Assembly: GCA_036276735.1 (NCBI GenBank)
Contig: DASUOH010000016.1
Span: 1 to 40,406, forward strand
Source of the DNA: VRUE01 sp036276735
GTDB taxonomy: Bacteria; Actinomycetota; Thermoleophilia; Solirubrobacterales; 70-9
Direction: 5' to 3'
Length of the DNA stretch: 40,406 bases
The translations under genes and the position numbers were made by a program. Positions 23,101-31,567 of this stretch are shown here, in pieces; position 1 is the stretch's first letter, and each line of letters begins with the position of its first letter. A model generated the notes under the pieces. It saw only the letters and a list, made by a program, of their open reading frames with translations. It searched no databases and was not told the origin of the DNA.

Positions 23101-23290
23101 TCGTTAGGAATCGCTGATCATAGTAGGGCGGTTCCGCCTGCGTCGGCCCTAACTTAACTGACTGTTGTCGCAAGCTAGACGGAACTCCTTTCTCGCTCTA
23201 TCCGGGTGAAGCCCATTTTCAAAAGCTTGGGGCTAATCCCGGTCCCGAGTGACAAAAGGGCGCGAGGCGCTCTGAAAGGAGGACAACGAA
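23101..23290 (+). other. Non-coding leader with hairpins upstream of the tiny ORF
   Basis: No credible gene apart from the Shine-Dalgarno at its end. It holds several possible stems: GGCGG/CCGCC near 23130, a two-part stem CCGGG...CCCGG with an inner AGCCC/GGGCT pair (about 23200-23240), and GCGC/GCGC shortly before the ribosome site. It could be a structured 5' leader of the 21-codon ORF. I could not match it to a known riboswitch class. Confidence 0.35.
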
Positions 23291-23356
23291 GTGGACACCG
23301 TTCTAGCGACAACGCTGCTGATCGCTTTGTTGGTCATTGACCGACTAGCTAGGTAG
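23291..23356 (+). CDS. 21-aa single-helix membrane peptide
   Basis: GTG-initiated frame with a textbook Shine-Dalgarno AAAGGAGG at 23275-23282, 8 nt upstream. The product starts with an acidic residue, then LATTLLIALLVI as a hydrophobic helix, then the basic end DRLAR. A rho-independent terminator follows 10 nt after the stop. Strong ribosome site, complete hydrophobic helix, basic tail and terminator together make a chance ORF unlikely. Small hydrophobic peptides of this build include type I toxins and small phage membrane proteins; which one applies here is unknown. The gene is too short for usual annotation. Confidence 0.6.
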   Translation: MDTVLATTLLIALLVIDRLAR

Positions 23357-23366
23357 CTACCAAACT

Positions 23367-23402
23367 GGCCCGGCGACTCTCTGCGGTCGTCGGGCCTTTC
23401 TT
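23367..23402 (+). terminator. Rho-independent terminator after the 21-aa ORF
   Basis: An 11-pair stem, GGCCCGGCGAC with GTCGTCGGGCC (one G-T pair), around an 8-nt loop, followed directly by TTTCTT. Orientation matches the membrane-peptide gene. Confidence 0.75.
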
Positions 23403-23405
23403 AAA

Positions 23406-23440
23406 GGAAAGGGTTCGAGCATCCGGCCCGAACCCCTTCC
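23406..23440. terminator. Second hairpin, possible terminator for the leftward regulators
   Basis: GGAAAGGGTTCG (23406-23417) pairs with CGAACCCCTTCC (23429-23440), 11 of 12 positions. Read on the - strand it is followed by a T-rich stretch, so it could end the XRE transcript, which stops at 23570. The remaining ~130 bases between this hairpin and that gene show no recognisable feature. Confidence 0.4.
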
Positions 23441-23569
23441 GCAAACTGTGCCCACCGGACACTCGATTGTCTGGCTGCACCGTTCTAGCTGTCCCGAAGC
23501 TTAGCAGCGGCCTCCACAGATACAAAAAGACCTGATTTGCAGCAAGATCCGCGCGAGACGCTGTTCAGT

Positions 23570-23881
23570 CTAGTCCTGCCGCTCGACCTGGAACCGCCGA
23601 CGGATGGCCCCCATGCCGGAAACCGCCACTTCGATGAAGCGCCCTTCCGTCGTCCGTCCTGGTGCCCAGACGATGCCATCCATCAACTCGCTGGGCGGCA
23701 CTTCGAGGGCACCGGCCAGCTTCGCGACCGTGTCGATCTGAGGGCAACGCTCGCCGCGCTCCAAGACGCCGATGTGCGTGCGGTGAAGGGAGGCGCGGAT
23801 GCCTAGCTCTTCCTGGGACATGCCCGCCGCCTTGCGACAGCGGACGAGGTTGTCACCGAACTGCCGCGCAACGTCAGACAT
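23570..23881 (-). CDS. XRE-family HTH regulator
   Basis: 103-residue protein with an N-terminal lambda-repressor/Cro-type HTH at about residues 8-66: FGDNLVRCRKAAGMSQEELG, then IRASLHRTHIGVLERGERCP and the closing helix DTVAKLAGALEVPPSELM. The C-terminal ~35 residues (GRTTEGRFIEVAVSGMGAIR) may form a small dimerisation part. The start overlaps the end of the upstream winged-helix gene by 8 nt, so both are co-translated. As part of the transposon it may control cargo or transposase expression; the palindrome at 21836-21881 is a possible target. This is inference. Confidence 0.8.
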   Translation of the reverse strand: MSDVARQFGDNLVRCRKAAGMSQEELGIRASLHRTHIGVLERGERCPQIDTVAKLAGALEVPPSELMDGIVWAPGRTTEGRFIEVAVSGMGAIRRRFQVERQD

Positions 23882-24149
23882 CGCTCAGGCGGTCGAAGTG
23901 AAGCGCGGCCAGCGTCGGTGCGACCGCCGCGCCATCCATCCGAACCAAGCCCGCAGCGGCCAAGTCGCGGACGGCCCGTGCCACGGCATCGCCTTCGGCG
24001 AAGTCGTCGGGGTCCTCGCATATCTGCGCCGCGATCTCGCCGAGAGTGAGTCGCGTTGGGTCGAGCGCCAGAACGTGAAGCAGCACGGCGCGCTGAGTTC
24101 GTAGATCGTCGGCCAGCGGGTCGCCAGCCCCAATACCCTTGCTCTGCAT
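23874..24149 (-). CDS. Small winged-helix-like protein coupled to the XRE gene
   Basis: 91-residue protein with a predicted winged-helix core: LRTQRAVLLHVLALDPTRLT, the HTH-like LGEIAAQICEDPDDFAEGDA, then VARAVRDLAAAGLVRMDG as recognition helix and wing. Similar small wHTH proteins are often paired with XRE regulators in actinobacterial accessory regions. ATG 24149 is preceded by a small hairpin (GGAAG/CTTCC) that includes a GGAAGG ribosome-site-like stretch. It overlaps the XRE gene by 8 nt. The DNA target is unknown. Confidence 0.65.
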   Translation of the reverse strand: MQSKGIGAGDPLADDLRTQRAVLLHVLALDPTRLTLGEIAAQICEDPDDFAEGDAVARAVRDLAAAGLVRMDGAAVAPTLAALHFDRLSDV

Positions 24150-24172
24150 GGGAAGCCTGCCTTCCTGTGCCA

Positions 24173-24213
24173 GGCCGGGGGCTGTTCCACCAGCGCCCCG
24201 GCCGCTTTTCTCT
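24173..24213 (+). terminator. Hairpin with T-rich tail near the right end of the transposon
   Basis: GGCCGGGG pairs with CCCCGGCC, and GCTG with CAGC, around a short loop; TTTTCTCTT follows on the + strand. No rightward gene is seen directly before it. It may stop rightward transcription from leaving the element, or end an antisense transcript over the two regulator genes. Confidence 0.5.
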
Positions 24214-24254
24214 TAGACAGGGGATGAAGCTAGGGCCGAAATCGGCCGTAAATC

Positions 24255-24277
24255 GCTTCTACAGAGAAGGGATATTC
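24255..24277 (-). repeat. Right terminal inverted repeat
   Basis: Starts GCTTCTACAGAG and ends GGGATATTC. It is the inverted partner of 20937-20959. Confidence 0.75.
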
Positions 24278-24291
24278 GTGAGGACGCTCAC
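24278..24291. repeat. Right 14-bp direct repeat (target-site duplication)
   Basis: GTGAGGACGCTCAC, identical to 20923-20936. It contains the tetR stop codon (24288-24290, - strand), so the insertion left tetR intact. Confidence 0.75.
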
Positions 24292-24896
24292 TCGCCGGCG
24301 AGCAGGTACCGCGCCGACGCGGCGCCGGCGGCGAGGGCGGCGTCGATGTCCCGGTTGGGCTCGGAGAGGGCCTGCAGTGCGAAGCCGTCCCCCACCGCGA
24401 ACAGGTAGGCGACGATCGCCTCGGCGTCGTAGCGAAGGCTGAGCACGCCCTCGCTCTCCTTGGCCCTGAGCACGTCGGCGACATGGGAGCGGGTGCGCTC
24501 GAAGAGCTGACCGACCTCGTGGCGGATGTCGGGGTTGCGACGCCCTGCGCTGAACAGCTCGTAGAGCAGCAGGAAGAAGGCCGGTTCGTTCTCGATCAGG
24601 TCCGTGAGGCTGGCGACCAGCACGTCGATCACGTCATCGACCGTCTGCGCCCGGGCGAGCGGCTCGTCGAGCCGGGCCACTCGAATCTCGGCGTCGCGCC
24701 GAACGACCTCGACCAGCAGCCGCTCCTTGGTGCCGAAGTAGTAGTGGAGAAGACCGCGGCTGACGCCCGCCTCGCGGGCGACGTGCTCGAAGGTGGAGCC
24801 GGCGGCGCCGCGCTTTGCGACGCTCTCGCGCATCGCATCGATGATGCGCCGCGCCTTTTCGCCGCTCAGCTCACGCTCTTTGGTCGCGGCCTCCAT
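24288..24896 (-). CDS. TetR/AcrR-family transcriptional regulator
   Basis: 202-residue repressor-type protein. The N-terminal HTH is at about residues 13-60: ARRIIDAMRESVAKRG, then TFEHVAREAGVSRGLLHYYF and GTKERLLVEVVRR. The C-terminal ligand-binding part is helical, with FFLLLYELFSAGRRNPDIRH and IVAYLFAVGDGFALQALSEP, as in TetR_C_6/BetI-like members. In the ancestral arrangement its stop lay about 51 nt before the MMPL start on the same strand, so it most likely regulated that transporter gene and its own operon. The transposon now separates them. A TAGACT hexamer 9 nt before ATG 24896 is a candidate -10. The ligand is unknown. Confidence 0.9.
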   Translation of the reverse strand: MEAATKERELSGEKARRIIDAMRESVAKRGAAGSTFEHVAREAGVSRGLLHYYFGTKERLLVEVVRRDAEIRVARLDEPLARAQTVDDVIDVLVASLTDLIENEPAFFLLLYELFSAGRRNPDIRHEVGQLFERTRSHVADVLRAKESEGVLSLRYDAEAIVAYLFAVGDGFALQALSEPNRDIDAALAAGAASARYLLAGE

Positions 24897-24918
24897 CGAA
24901 AGGTCAGTCTAGTCCTGG

Positions 24919-25020
24919 CTGAGGAGGCCCAAAGGCCGCCAGGCAAGGACACAGGGAGCGTGGCGTGCTCCGCACGCGAGCGACCGAGGACACAGCCTGG
25001 CGGTCTTTGGGACCCTCAGG
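24919..25020. repeat. Long inverted repeat between tetR and the next leftward gene
   Basis: Arms 24919-24944 and 24995-25020 (about 26 bp, CCCAAAGGCCGCCAGGC against GCCTGGCGGTCTTTGGG, with few mismatches) enclose a 50-nt loop. The loop carries a small hairpin GCGTGCTCCGCACGC and two AGGACACA direct repeats. It starts 37 nt after the leftward gene stop and ends at the tetR promoter, so it could be a terminator-like or regulatory structure. It differs in sequence from the 111-nt element. Confidence 0.5.
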
Positions 25021-25057
25021 CGCCGTTGATGCTCGTGGTGGAGGTGTACTCGAACTC

Positions 25058-25456
25058 CTACTCGGCGCCGAAGAGGGCGTCGAGCGCCTTCTTGCGGATG
25101 TCCTCGCTGACGACGAGCGCGACGATGCCGCCGACGATGGCGAGCAGCAGCAGCCGACCGAGCTTGCCCTTCCTGCGGCGCTTCGGCGCCCGCAGCTGCT
25201 CGGAGGCCTCGCGCAGGCTGTCGGCCGCGGTCCGCAGATCCTTCTGCACCTTCTTGTCGCTGGTCACCGCCTTGACGGCGCCCTTGCCGTTGCCGGTCGC
25301 TCTCGAGTAGGCGCCGCGAGCCGCTTCCAGCGCGTCGCGCAGGTTGTCGCGCAGCTCTTCGTCCTCGATCAGGCGCTGCACGTAGGGGTTCGCGCGCGCG
25401 GCCCCGTAGAGATCGGTGGCGCGGTCAGCGGTCTTGGTCGCCTTGGTCTTGCTCAT
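25058..25456 (-). CDS. Small membrane-anchored protein of unknown function
   Basis: 132 residues. Residues 1-105 are soluble, helical and highly charged (NPYVQRLIEDEELRDNLRDA, then AVTSDKKVQKDLRTAADSL). A basic cluster APKRRRKGKLGR precedes one membrane helix at about 107-122 (LLLLAIVGGIVALVVS), followed by a short tail. Positive-inside topology puts the soluble domain in the cytoplasm. No defined family is recognised, though similar short proteins are common in actinobacteria. A GAGGAG ribosome site precedes ATG 25456. It lies downstream of the glycosyltransferase gene on the same strand (86-bp gap). Confidence 0.75.
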   Translation of the reverse strand: MSKTKATKTADRATDLYGAARANPYVQRLIEDEELRDNLRDALEAARGAYSRATGNGKGAVKAVTSDKKVQKDLRTAADSLREASEQLRAPKRRRKGKLGRLLLLAIVGGIVALVVSEDIRKKALDALFGAE

Positions 25457-25542
25457 ACCATCTCCTCGCTGGGCTCGGTCGTCCGGTTCCCGCTGAGCAT
25501 AGCCCTAAAACATGCCCTGGCGTGGTCGCCGTGGACGAGCGG

Positions 25543-27132
25543 TCAGGGGGCGCCTATCCCATCCAGCAGGACGCCGTTGGATCGGAAGTTGGTATCTGCG
25601 GAGCGCACCCGCTTCAGCCGCAGGCGGGCGAGATCCTCGCCGGGGAGGGCGTAGCGCCGGACGTGGAGCCGGCCGGCGCGCTCGTAGCCGACCTGGCGGA
25701 AGCGCGGCCCGAGCAGGTGTCGCGCGACAGGCGGGGCCGGTCCGTCGGAGATGAAGTCCACCTCGTGGACGTGCCAGGCGAAGCCTTCGGAGGGACGGGC
25801 CTGGAAGGAACCGGTGGAGAGGTAGTAGCGCAGCGACGCGTGGCCGAGCGTCCAGCTGACCATTGCCCGCGGTGCCTGCGGCTCGCCGATCGCGGCTGCC
25901 ACCGCGTCCCAGTCGGGGCGTTGAAGACTGGAGGTCAGGCTGGTCGCGAGGCAGAAGCCGAGCGAGTAGACGAACAGCACGGCGCCGAGCACGGCGCCGG
26001 TGCTCCAGCGCCGCGGGAGCGTCGCCGCGACGCCGACCGCGGCCAGCAGCGGCACCAGCGCCGGCAGCACGTTGCGAGCCAGCACGTAATCCTTGCTGGG
26101 CAGAACGACGGCCACGGCAAGCGGGATCGCCACGGTCGCGGCGGCGATCGCGAGAACGCGGCCGGCAGCGCGGCGCTCGCGCCGTCCGCCCGCGGTCATC
26201 AGCAGTGCCATCAGGGCGAGGATCGCGAGCACCGGGACCGCCGCCAGGTAGGCGCGCTCCGACCGAGCGATGACGTCGCCGATCTCGCCCACGGTGAAGA
26301 CCACGCCGATCTCCCAGAGGCGGTGGCCGAGGCTGTGGTTGCCGATCCATTCGGCATGGTTGAGGGAGGCCTGGTGAATCGCAAGCGGCGCCAGGGCTGC
26401 GGCGAATCCGGCGAGGACGAGGAGTCCCCGCAGCGCCTCCCGACCCCGCCGGAGCAGCAGCCACGCCGCCTCGGCGAGCACCGGGAAGACGGCGAAGTAG
26501 TGCGTCGCCAGTGCGAGCCCCGAGAACAGCCCCCACAAGACCGCGTTTCCAGACGTGCCGGGACTTATGGACCCATAGGGGCCTCTAACTCCCGGCACGT
26601 CCCCGGGTCGGTCGAGCGCCCGCAGGAAGAAGAGCAACGAGAGCGAGGTGAGCAGGGCAAGGAGCGCGTAGGCCCGCGCCTCCTGTGAGTACCAGAGCAG
26701 CATCGGGTTGACCGCGACGAGCGCCGCCGTGGCGATCCCGGCACGGCGGTCGCGCAGCTCGGCGCCGATCAGGTAGGCGACGGGGATGGTCGCCATCCCC
26801 GCCAGCGCCGAGAGCGAGCGGAGTCCGTACTCGCCGGTCCCCGTCACCTGCGCCCAGAGCCAGGCAAGTGCGTAGTAGAGCGGCGGCGCCGACTCGCTGA
26901 ACCCGACCGCGTCCATCGCGTGCCAGAAGTCGCCGCGCAGGACGCGGCTCGCGGTGACGATCTCGTCGTGGTGGTAGGCCTGCAGGCCGAGCGTCGCGAA
27001 GCGCAGCCCGCCCCCGAGGAGGGTCAGCCCGGCGACGATCCAGAAGGTCCGCGAGCGGCTGCGCACCGTCTCGCGCGCCGCGTCGAGGTACGTCCAGACA
27101 CCGCCTCGCTCGAGCGCACCCGCCGCCTCCAT
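25543..27132 (-). CDS. GT39/ArnT-like membrane glycosyltransferase
   Basis: 529-residue protein with about 11-12 hydrophobic segments, belonging to the GT-C fold glycosyltransferases (PMT/ArnT type) that move sugars from polyprenyl-phosphate donors outside the membrane. The first periplasmic loop carries the catalytic acidic motif (LQAYHHDEIVTAS), and SESAPPLYYALAWLW and NPMLLWYSQEARAYALLALL are characteristic of the group. The C-terminal ~120 residues are soluble. Between two membrane segments the protein contains a Gly/Pro-rich stretch encoded by a palindromic DNA insert (26552-26601). The gene begins 4 nt after the lon stop, so it is likely co-transcribed with hsp20-lon. Acceptor is unknown. 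Confidence 0.85.
   Translation of the reverse strand: MEAAGALERGGVWTYLDAARETVRSRSRTFWIVAGLTLLGGGLRFATLGLQAYHHDEIVTASRVLRGDFWHAMDAVGFSESAPPLYYALAWLWAQVTGTGEYGLRSLSALAGMATIPVAYLIGAELRDRRAGIATAALVAVNPMLLWYSQEARAYALLALLTSLSLLFFLRALDRPGDVPGVRGPYGSISPGTSGNAVLWGLFSGLALATHYFAVFPVLAEAAWLLLRRGREALRGLLVLAGFAAALAPLAIHQASLNHAEWIGNHSLGHRLWEIGVVFTVGEIGDVIARSERAYLAAVPVLAILALMALLMTAGGRRERRAAGRVLAIAAATVAIPLAVAVVLPSKDYVLARNVLPALVPLLAAVGVAATLPRRWSTGAVLGAVLFVYSLGFCLATSLTSSLQRPDWDAVAAAIGEPQAPRAMVSWTLGHASLRYYLSTGSFQARPSEGFAWHVHEVDFISDGPAPPVARHLLGPRFRQVGYERAGRLHVRRYALPGEDLARLRLKRVRSADTNFRSNGVLLDGIGAP
26552..26601. repeat. Palindromic insert inside the glycosyltransferase coding sequence
   Basis: GACGTGCCGGGA (26552-26563) and TCCCGGCACGTC (26590-26601) are perfect 12-bp inverted repeats around a 26-nt loop that contains the smaller palindrome ATGGACCCAT. 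It is in frame and encodes a Gly/Pro/Ser loop (DVPGVRGPYGSISPGTSG) between membrane segments. Confidence 0.65.
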
Positions 27133-27136
27133 CCGA

Positions 27137-29520
<2,384 letters not shown>

Positions 29521-29521
<1 letters not shown>

Positions 29522-29964
29522 CAGTGCCGCCCTATGGGGACGCGGCGGGTGGTCTCGGAGGGATCGCGCAACGGCAGCTCGATTCGAAGCACCCCGTCTT
29601 CATAGGTGGCGCTGGCCTGGTCGGCGTCGACCTCGACCTGGAACTCGACGACACGCCGGAAGGCCCCGGAGGGAATCTCAACCTGCTGGTAGACGCGGCC
29701 TTCGGTCTCCTGCACGTGCCGCTCGCCGACGATCGCGAGCTGGCGGCCGCTCACCTCGATTCCCACCTCGTCGAGGTCGACCCCGGCGAGGTCGACCTTC
29801 ACCACCGCTCGCTGCGGCTCACCGCAGTAGTAGACGTCGACGTTCGGTGAAAAGCCCGTCGTGCGCCTGCTCACATACGTCGTGCGGCCCCAGCCGCCGC
29901 CCAGCATCTGATCCATCTCGCGGCGCATCCGGGCGAAGTTGGCAAAAAGATCCCGCTCAGGCAT
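29521..29964 (-). CDS. Small heat-shock protein (Hsp20/alpha-crystallin family)
   Basis: 147-residue ATP-independent holdase. A short N-terminal arm (DLFANFARMRREMDQMLGGG) precedes the alpha-crystallin domain from about residue 40: NVDVYYCGEPQRAVVKVDLA, GVDLDEVGIEVSGRQLAIVG, YQQVEIPSGAFRRVVEF and YEDGVLRIELPL, in which the final GVLxIxLP motif is diagnostic. The C-terminal tail RRVPIGRH carries an I/V-x-I-like anchor. It is first in the operon with lon, linked by a 1-nt overlap. TATGGT lies 8 nt upstream of the ATG as candidate -10. I saw no HAIR or CIRCE heat-shock operator in the short upstream region. Confidence 0.95.
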
Positions 29965-30005
29965 GGTCGAAAACCATAACTACCCACCGCTGGCGGGCGA
30001 TGGCC

Positions 30006-30185
30006 TCAGGTGGCCTGGGTCGCCCAGCGCGGCGGACGCATCAAGAGAACCGGCTGGCGGGGTGGGACGAGCCCCTCAGGCCGATTGGGGCGAAAGGTCG
30101 CGCAGGGCCCGTCCTCCTGGAGCGCGCAGAGCATCTGCTTGCGGAAGTAGCAGTCGTCGCAGGTGGGCTGTTTCTTGCGCGGCAT
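30006..30185 (-). CDS. 59-aa cysteine-rich small protein
   Basis: Open frame from ATG 30185 to TGA 30006. The N-terminal half carries four cysteines in a regular pattern: C9 and C12 (TCDDCYFRKQ), C20 (MLCAL) and C28 (GPCATFRP). Cys-x2-Cys-x7-Cys-x7-Cys followed by an FRP end is typical of small metal or Fe-S binding modules. The second half is Pro/Arg-rich (RPEGLVPPRQPVLLMRPPRW). The regular cysteine spacing and lack of conflicting genes make it credible although no Shine-Dalgarno is seen. It is leftward, upstream of hsp20 by 41 bp, and could be transcribed with that operon. Function is unknown. Confidence 0.6.
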   Translation of the reverse strand: MPRKKQPTCDDCYFRKQMLCALQEDGPCATFRPNRPEGLVPPRQPVLLMRPPRWATQAT

Positions 30186-30267
30186 CGGCGGGCATCTTGG
30201 CAGCGCCGTGACGCTCTCGTGAGCCGCGATCCCGCAAAGCGCAACGTTCTTGACACAGACTCGTTAC

Positions 30268-30289
30268 ATCCTTCCCGCGTCTTGCGGGG
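30268..30289. repeat. Short hairpin in the 199-bp gap before the hydroxylase gene
   Basis: CTTCCCGC and GCGGGGAAG form a stem with one bulge, and a second small stem CGGTT/AACCG lies about 15 bases further on. No T-run follows. Function unclear. Confidence 0.3.
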
Positions 30290-30371
30290 AAGCTGTGCGC
30301 GGAACGGTTTGGGAACCGCGTCCCCGGGCATCCCAACCGGTCGTCTCGGCCGCAGCGGAGACCGACGCCGC

Positions 30372-30377
30372 TACCAT
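30372..30377 (+). promoter_or_regulatory. Candidate -10 of the fatty acid hydroxylase gene
   Basis: TACCAT ends 7 nt before GTG 30385, the same layout as at glyS and the phd-type antitoxin gene, and supports that GTG as the start of a leaderless mRNA. Confidence 0.4.
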
Positions 30378-30384
30378 TCGGCCC

Positions 30385-31011
30385 GTGGCAATCCGCAACC
30401 GCAGCGAGCGTCTGGCCGCCTCCCCACCGCTCTTCGAGAGCGAGTTCCTCAATTTCTTCTCTCGCGTCCATCCGCTGATTCCAGCGCTGATCTTCGTGCC
30501 CGTGATCGCGGCGATGCAATGGCTCGGCGCCGATCGTGGTCTGGTGGCTTGGGAGCTTGCCGTGCTGACCCTGGGTGGGATCGGGGTCTGGACGCTCACG
30601 GAGTACTGGCTCCACCGGCTCGTCTTCCACTGGGAGCCCGACAACGCGTTCGGGCGGCGGCTGCATTTCATCATCCACGGCATCCACCACGACCACCCCA
30701 ACGACAAGCTGCGGCTCGTGATGCCGCCGGCCGTCTCGATTCCGCTGGCAGCGCTTTTCTTCGCCGCTTTCGTCCTGCTCTTCGGCACGCCCGCCGCCTA
30801 TCCGATCTTCGCAGGATTGATCGTCGGCTACCTCTTCTACGACTACACCCACTACTACGTCCATCACTTCGTGCCGAAGTCGAAGCTCGGCAGGCGGCTG
30901 CGGGAGCAGCACATGCGCCATCACTTCCAAGACCACCGCTTCGGCTATGGCGTCTCATCGCCGCTGTGGGACGTCGTCTTCGGCACTTTGCCGCCCAAGC
31001 GTCGGCGTTAG
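30385..31011 (+). CDS. Fatty acid hydroxylase/sterol desaturase-family protein
   Basis: 208-residue membrane diiron enzyme. Four hydrophobic segments surround the histidine clusters of the family: EYWLHRLVFH, HGIHHDHPND, DYTHYYVHHF and EQHMRHHFQD. These give the HxxxH, HxxHH, HxxxHH and HxxHH pattern that binds two irons. The order and spacing resemble fatty acid 2-hydroxylases (Scs7/FA2H type), so hydroxylation of the acyl chain of a membrane lipid is the best guess; carotenoid or sterol substrates are alternatives. I chose GTG 30385 because a TACCAT -10 lies 7 nt upstream and the hydrophobic part begins about 30 residues later. The frame is open from 30250. Confidence 0.85.
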   Translation: MAIRNRSERLAASPPLFESEFLNFFSRVHPLIPALIFVPVIAAMQWLGADRGLVAWELAVLTLGGIGVWTLTEYWLHRLVFHWEPDNAFGRRLHFIIHGIHHDHPNDKLRLVMPPAVSIPLAALFFAAFVLLFGTPAAYPIFAGLIVGYLFYDYTHYYVHHFVPKSKLGRRLREQHMRHHFQDHRFGYGVSSPLWDVVFGTLPPKRRR

Positions 31012-31171
31012 CTCAGCGAGACCTGGGTGGTCACGGCCCCTGGAGCGTCAAACCGTTTGCCCGGCCACGACGTTTCACGGTGACATTTCACTGGTATGAG
31101 ACACTGCAGTTCGCAATCACTGTACTTACCAGTCTCCGGTTCACCAAACGCGACCGATTGAAAGGAAAGAA

Positions 31172-31558
31172 ATGCCACGCACGACTCACGTACTCGACGA
31201 GTTCAGGGACCGCCTACGGGAGCGACTCGCCGAGCTCGACGCCGAGCGTAAGGAAATCGAGCAGCTCCTGGGAGTGAGCGGCAAAGGCCGCGGCGGCCGC
31301 CGTCCGGGCCGTCCGCGCGGCTCGGCTGCCAAAGCCTCCACCACCACCTCCGGAGCCCCGCGTCGTCGTCGCCGGCGCCGCGGCGGGACCCGAGCCGACC
31401 AGGCGGTTCAGCTCGTTGAGAGCAGCCCTGGGATCACGGCCTCGGAGATCGCCAAGCAGCTGAAAATCAAACCCAACTACCTCTACCGGGTGCTCGGTGA
31501 ACTCGAGAAAGAGGGACGGGTAAGCAAGAAAGGCCGGCAGTACCACGCCGGCAAGTAG
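31172..31558 (+). CDS. AT-hook/winged-helix nucleoid-type DNA-binding protein
   Basis: 128-residue very basic protein with three parts. Residues about 8-33 form a coiled-coil helix (LDEFRDRLRERLAELDAERK) suitable for oligomerisation. Residues 37-75 are a disordered linker with an AT-hook-like core GRRPGRPRGS and a run of seven arginines. Residues 78-128 form a winged helix (QAVQLVESSPGITASEIAKQ, then NYLYRVLGELEKEGRVSKKG). The plan of oligomerisation helix plus AT-hook resembles H-NS/Lsr2-like nucleoid proteins in logic but not in sequence. A ribosome site GAAAGGAAAG precedes ATG 31172. Upstream lies an AT-richer region with the inverted repeat ACTGGTA/TACCAGT (about 31090-31135). Function as a nucleoid protein is inference. 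Confidence 0.75.
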   Translation: MPRTTHVLDEFRDRLRERLAELDAERKEIEQLLGVSGKGRGGRRPGRPRGSAAKASTTTSGAPRRRRRRRGGTRADQAVQLVESSPGITASEIAKQLKIKPNYLYRVLGELEKEGRVSKKGRQYHAGK

Positions 31559-31567
31559 GCGGTGCTT

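Larger units (their letters stand above)
20937..24277. mobile_element. 3.34-kb IS1595-like transposon with cargo genes
   Basis: Bounded by 23-bp inverted repeats (20 of 23 identical) and flanked by identical 14-bp direct repeats. It contains, from left to right: a leftward 267-aa unknown gene, the rightward IS1595-type transposase and a coupled HTH gene, a small leftward basic ORF, a 21-codon membrane peptide gene, a leftward winged-helix/XRE regulator pair, and terminator-like hairpins. It is inserted just after the tetR stop codon and before the MMPL gene. IS1595 elements usually make 8-bp duplications, so 14 bp is unusual. Either this is a divergent group or the near-palindromic target makes the true duplication look longer. 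Confidence 0.75.

Noticed and set aside
23101..23290. Possible riboswitch before the tiny ORF
   Set aside because: Stems are present, but I could not match the conserved core of cobalamin, c-di-AMP, c-di-GMP, SAM or glycine riboswitches. It is kept only as an unclassified leader.
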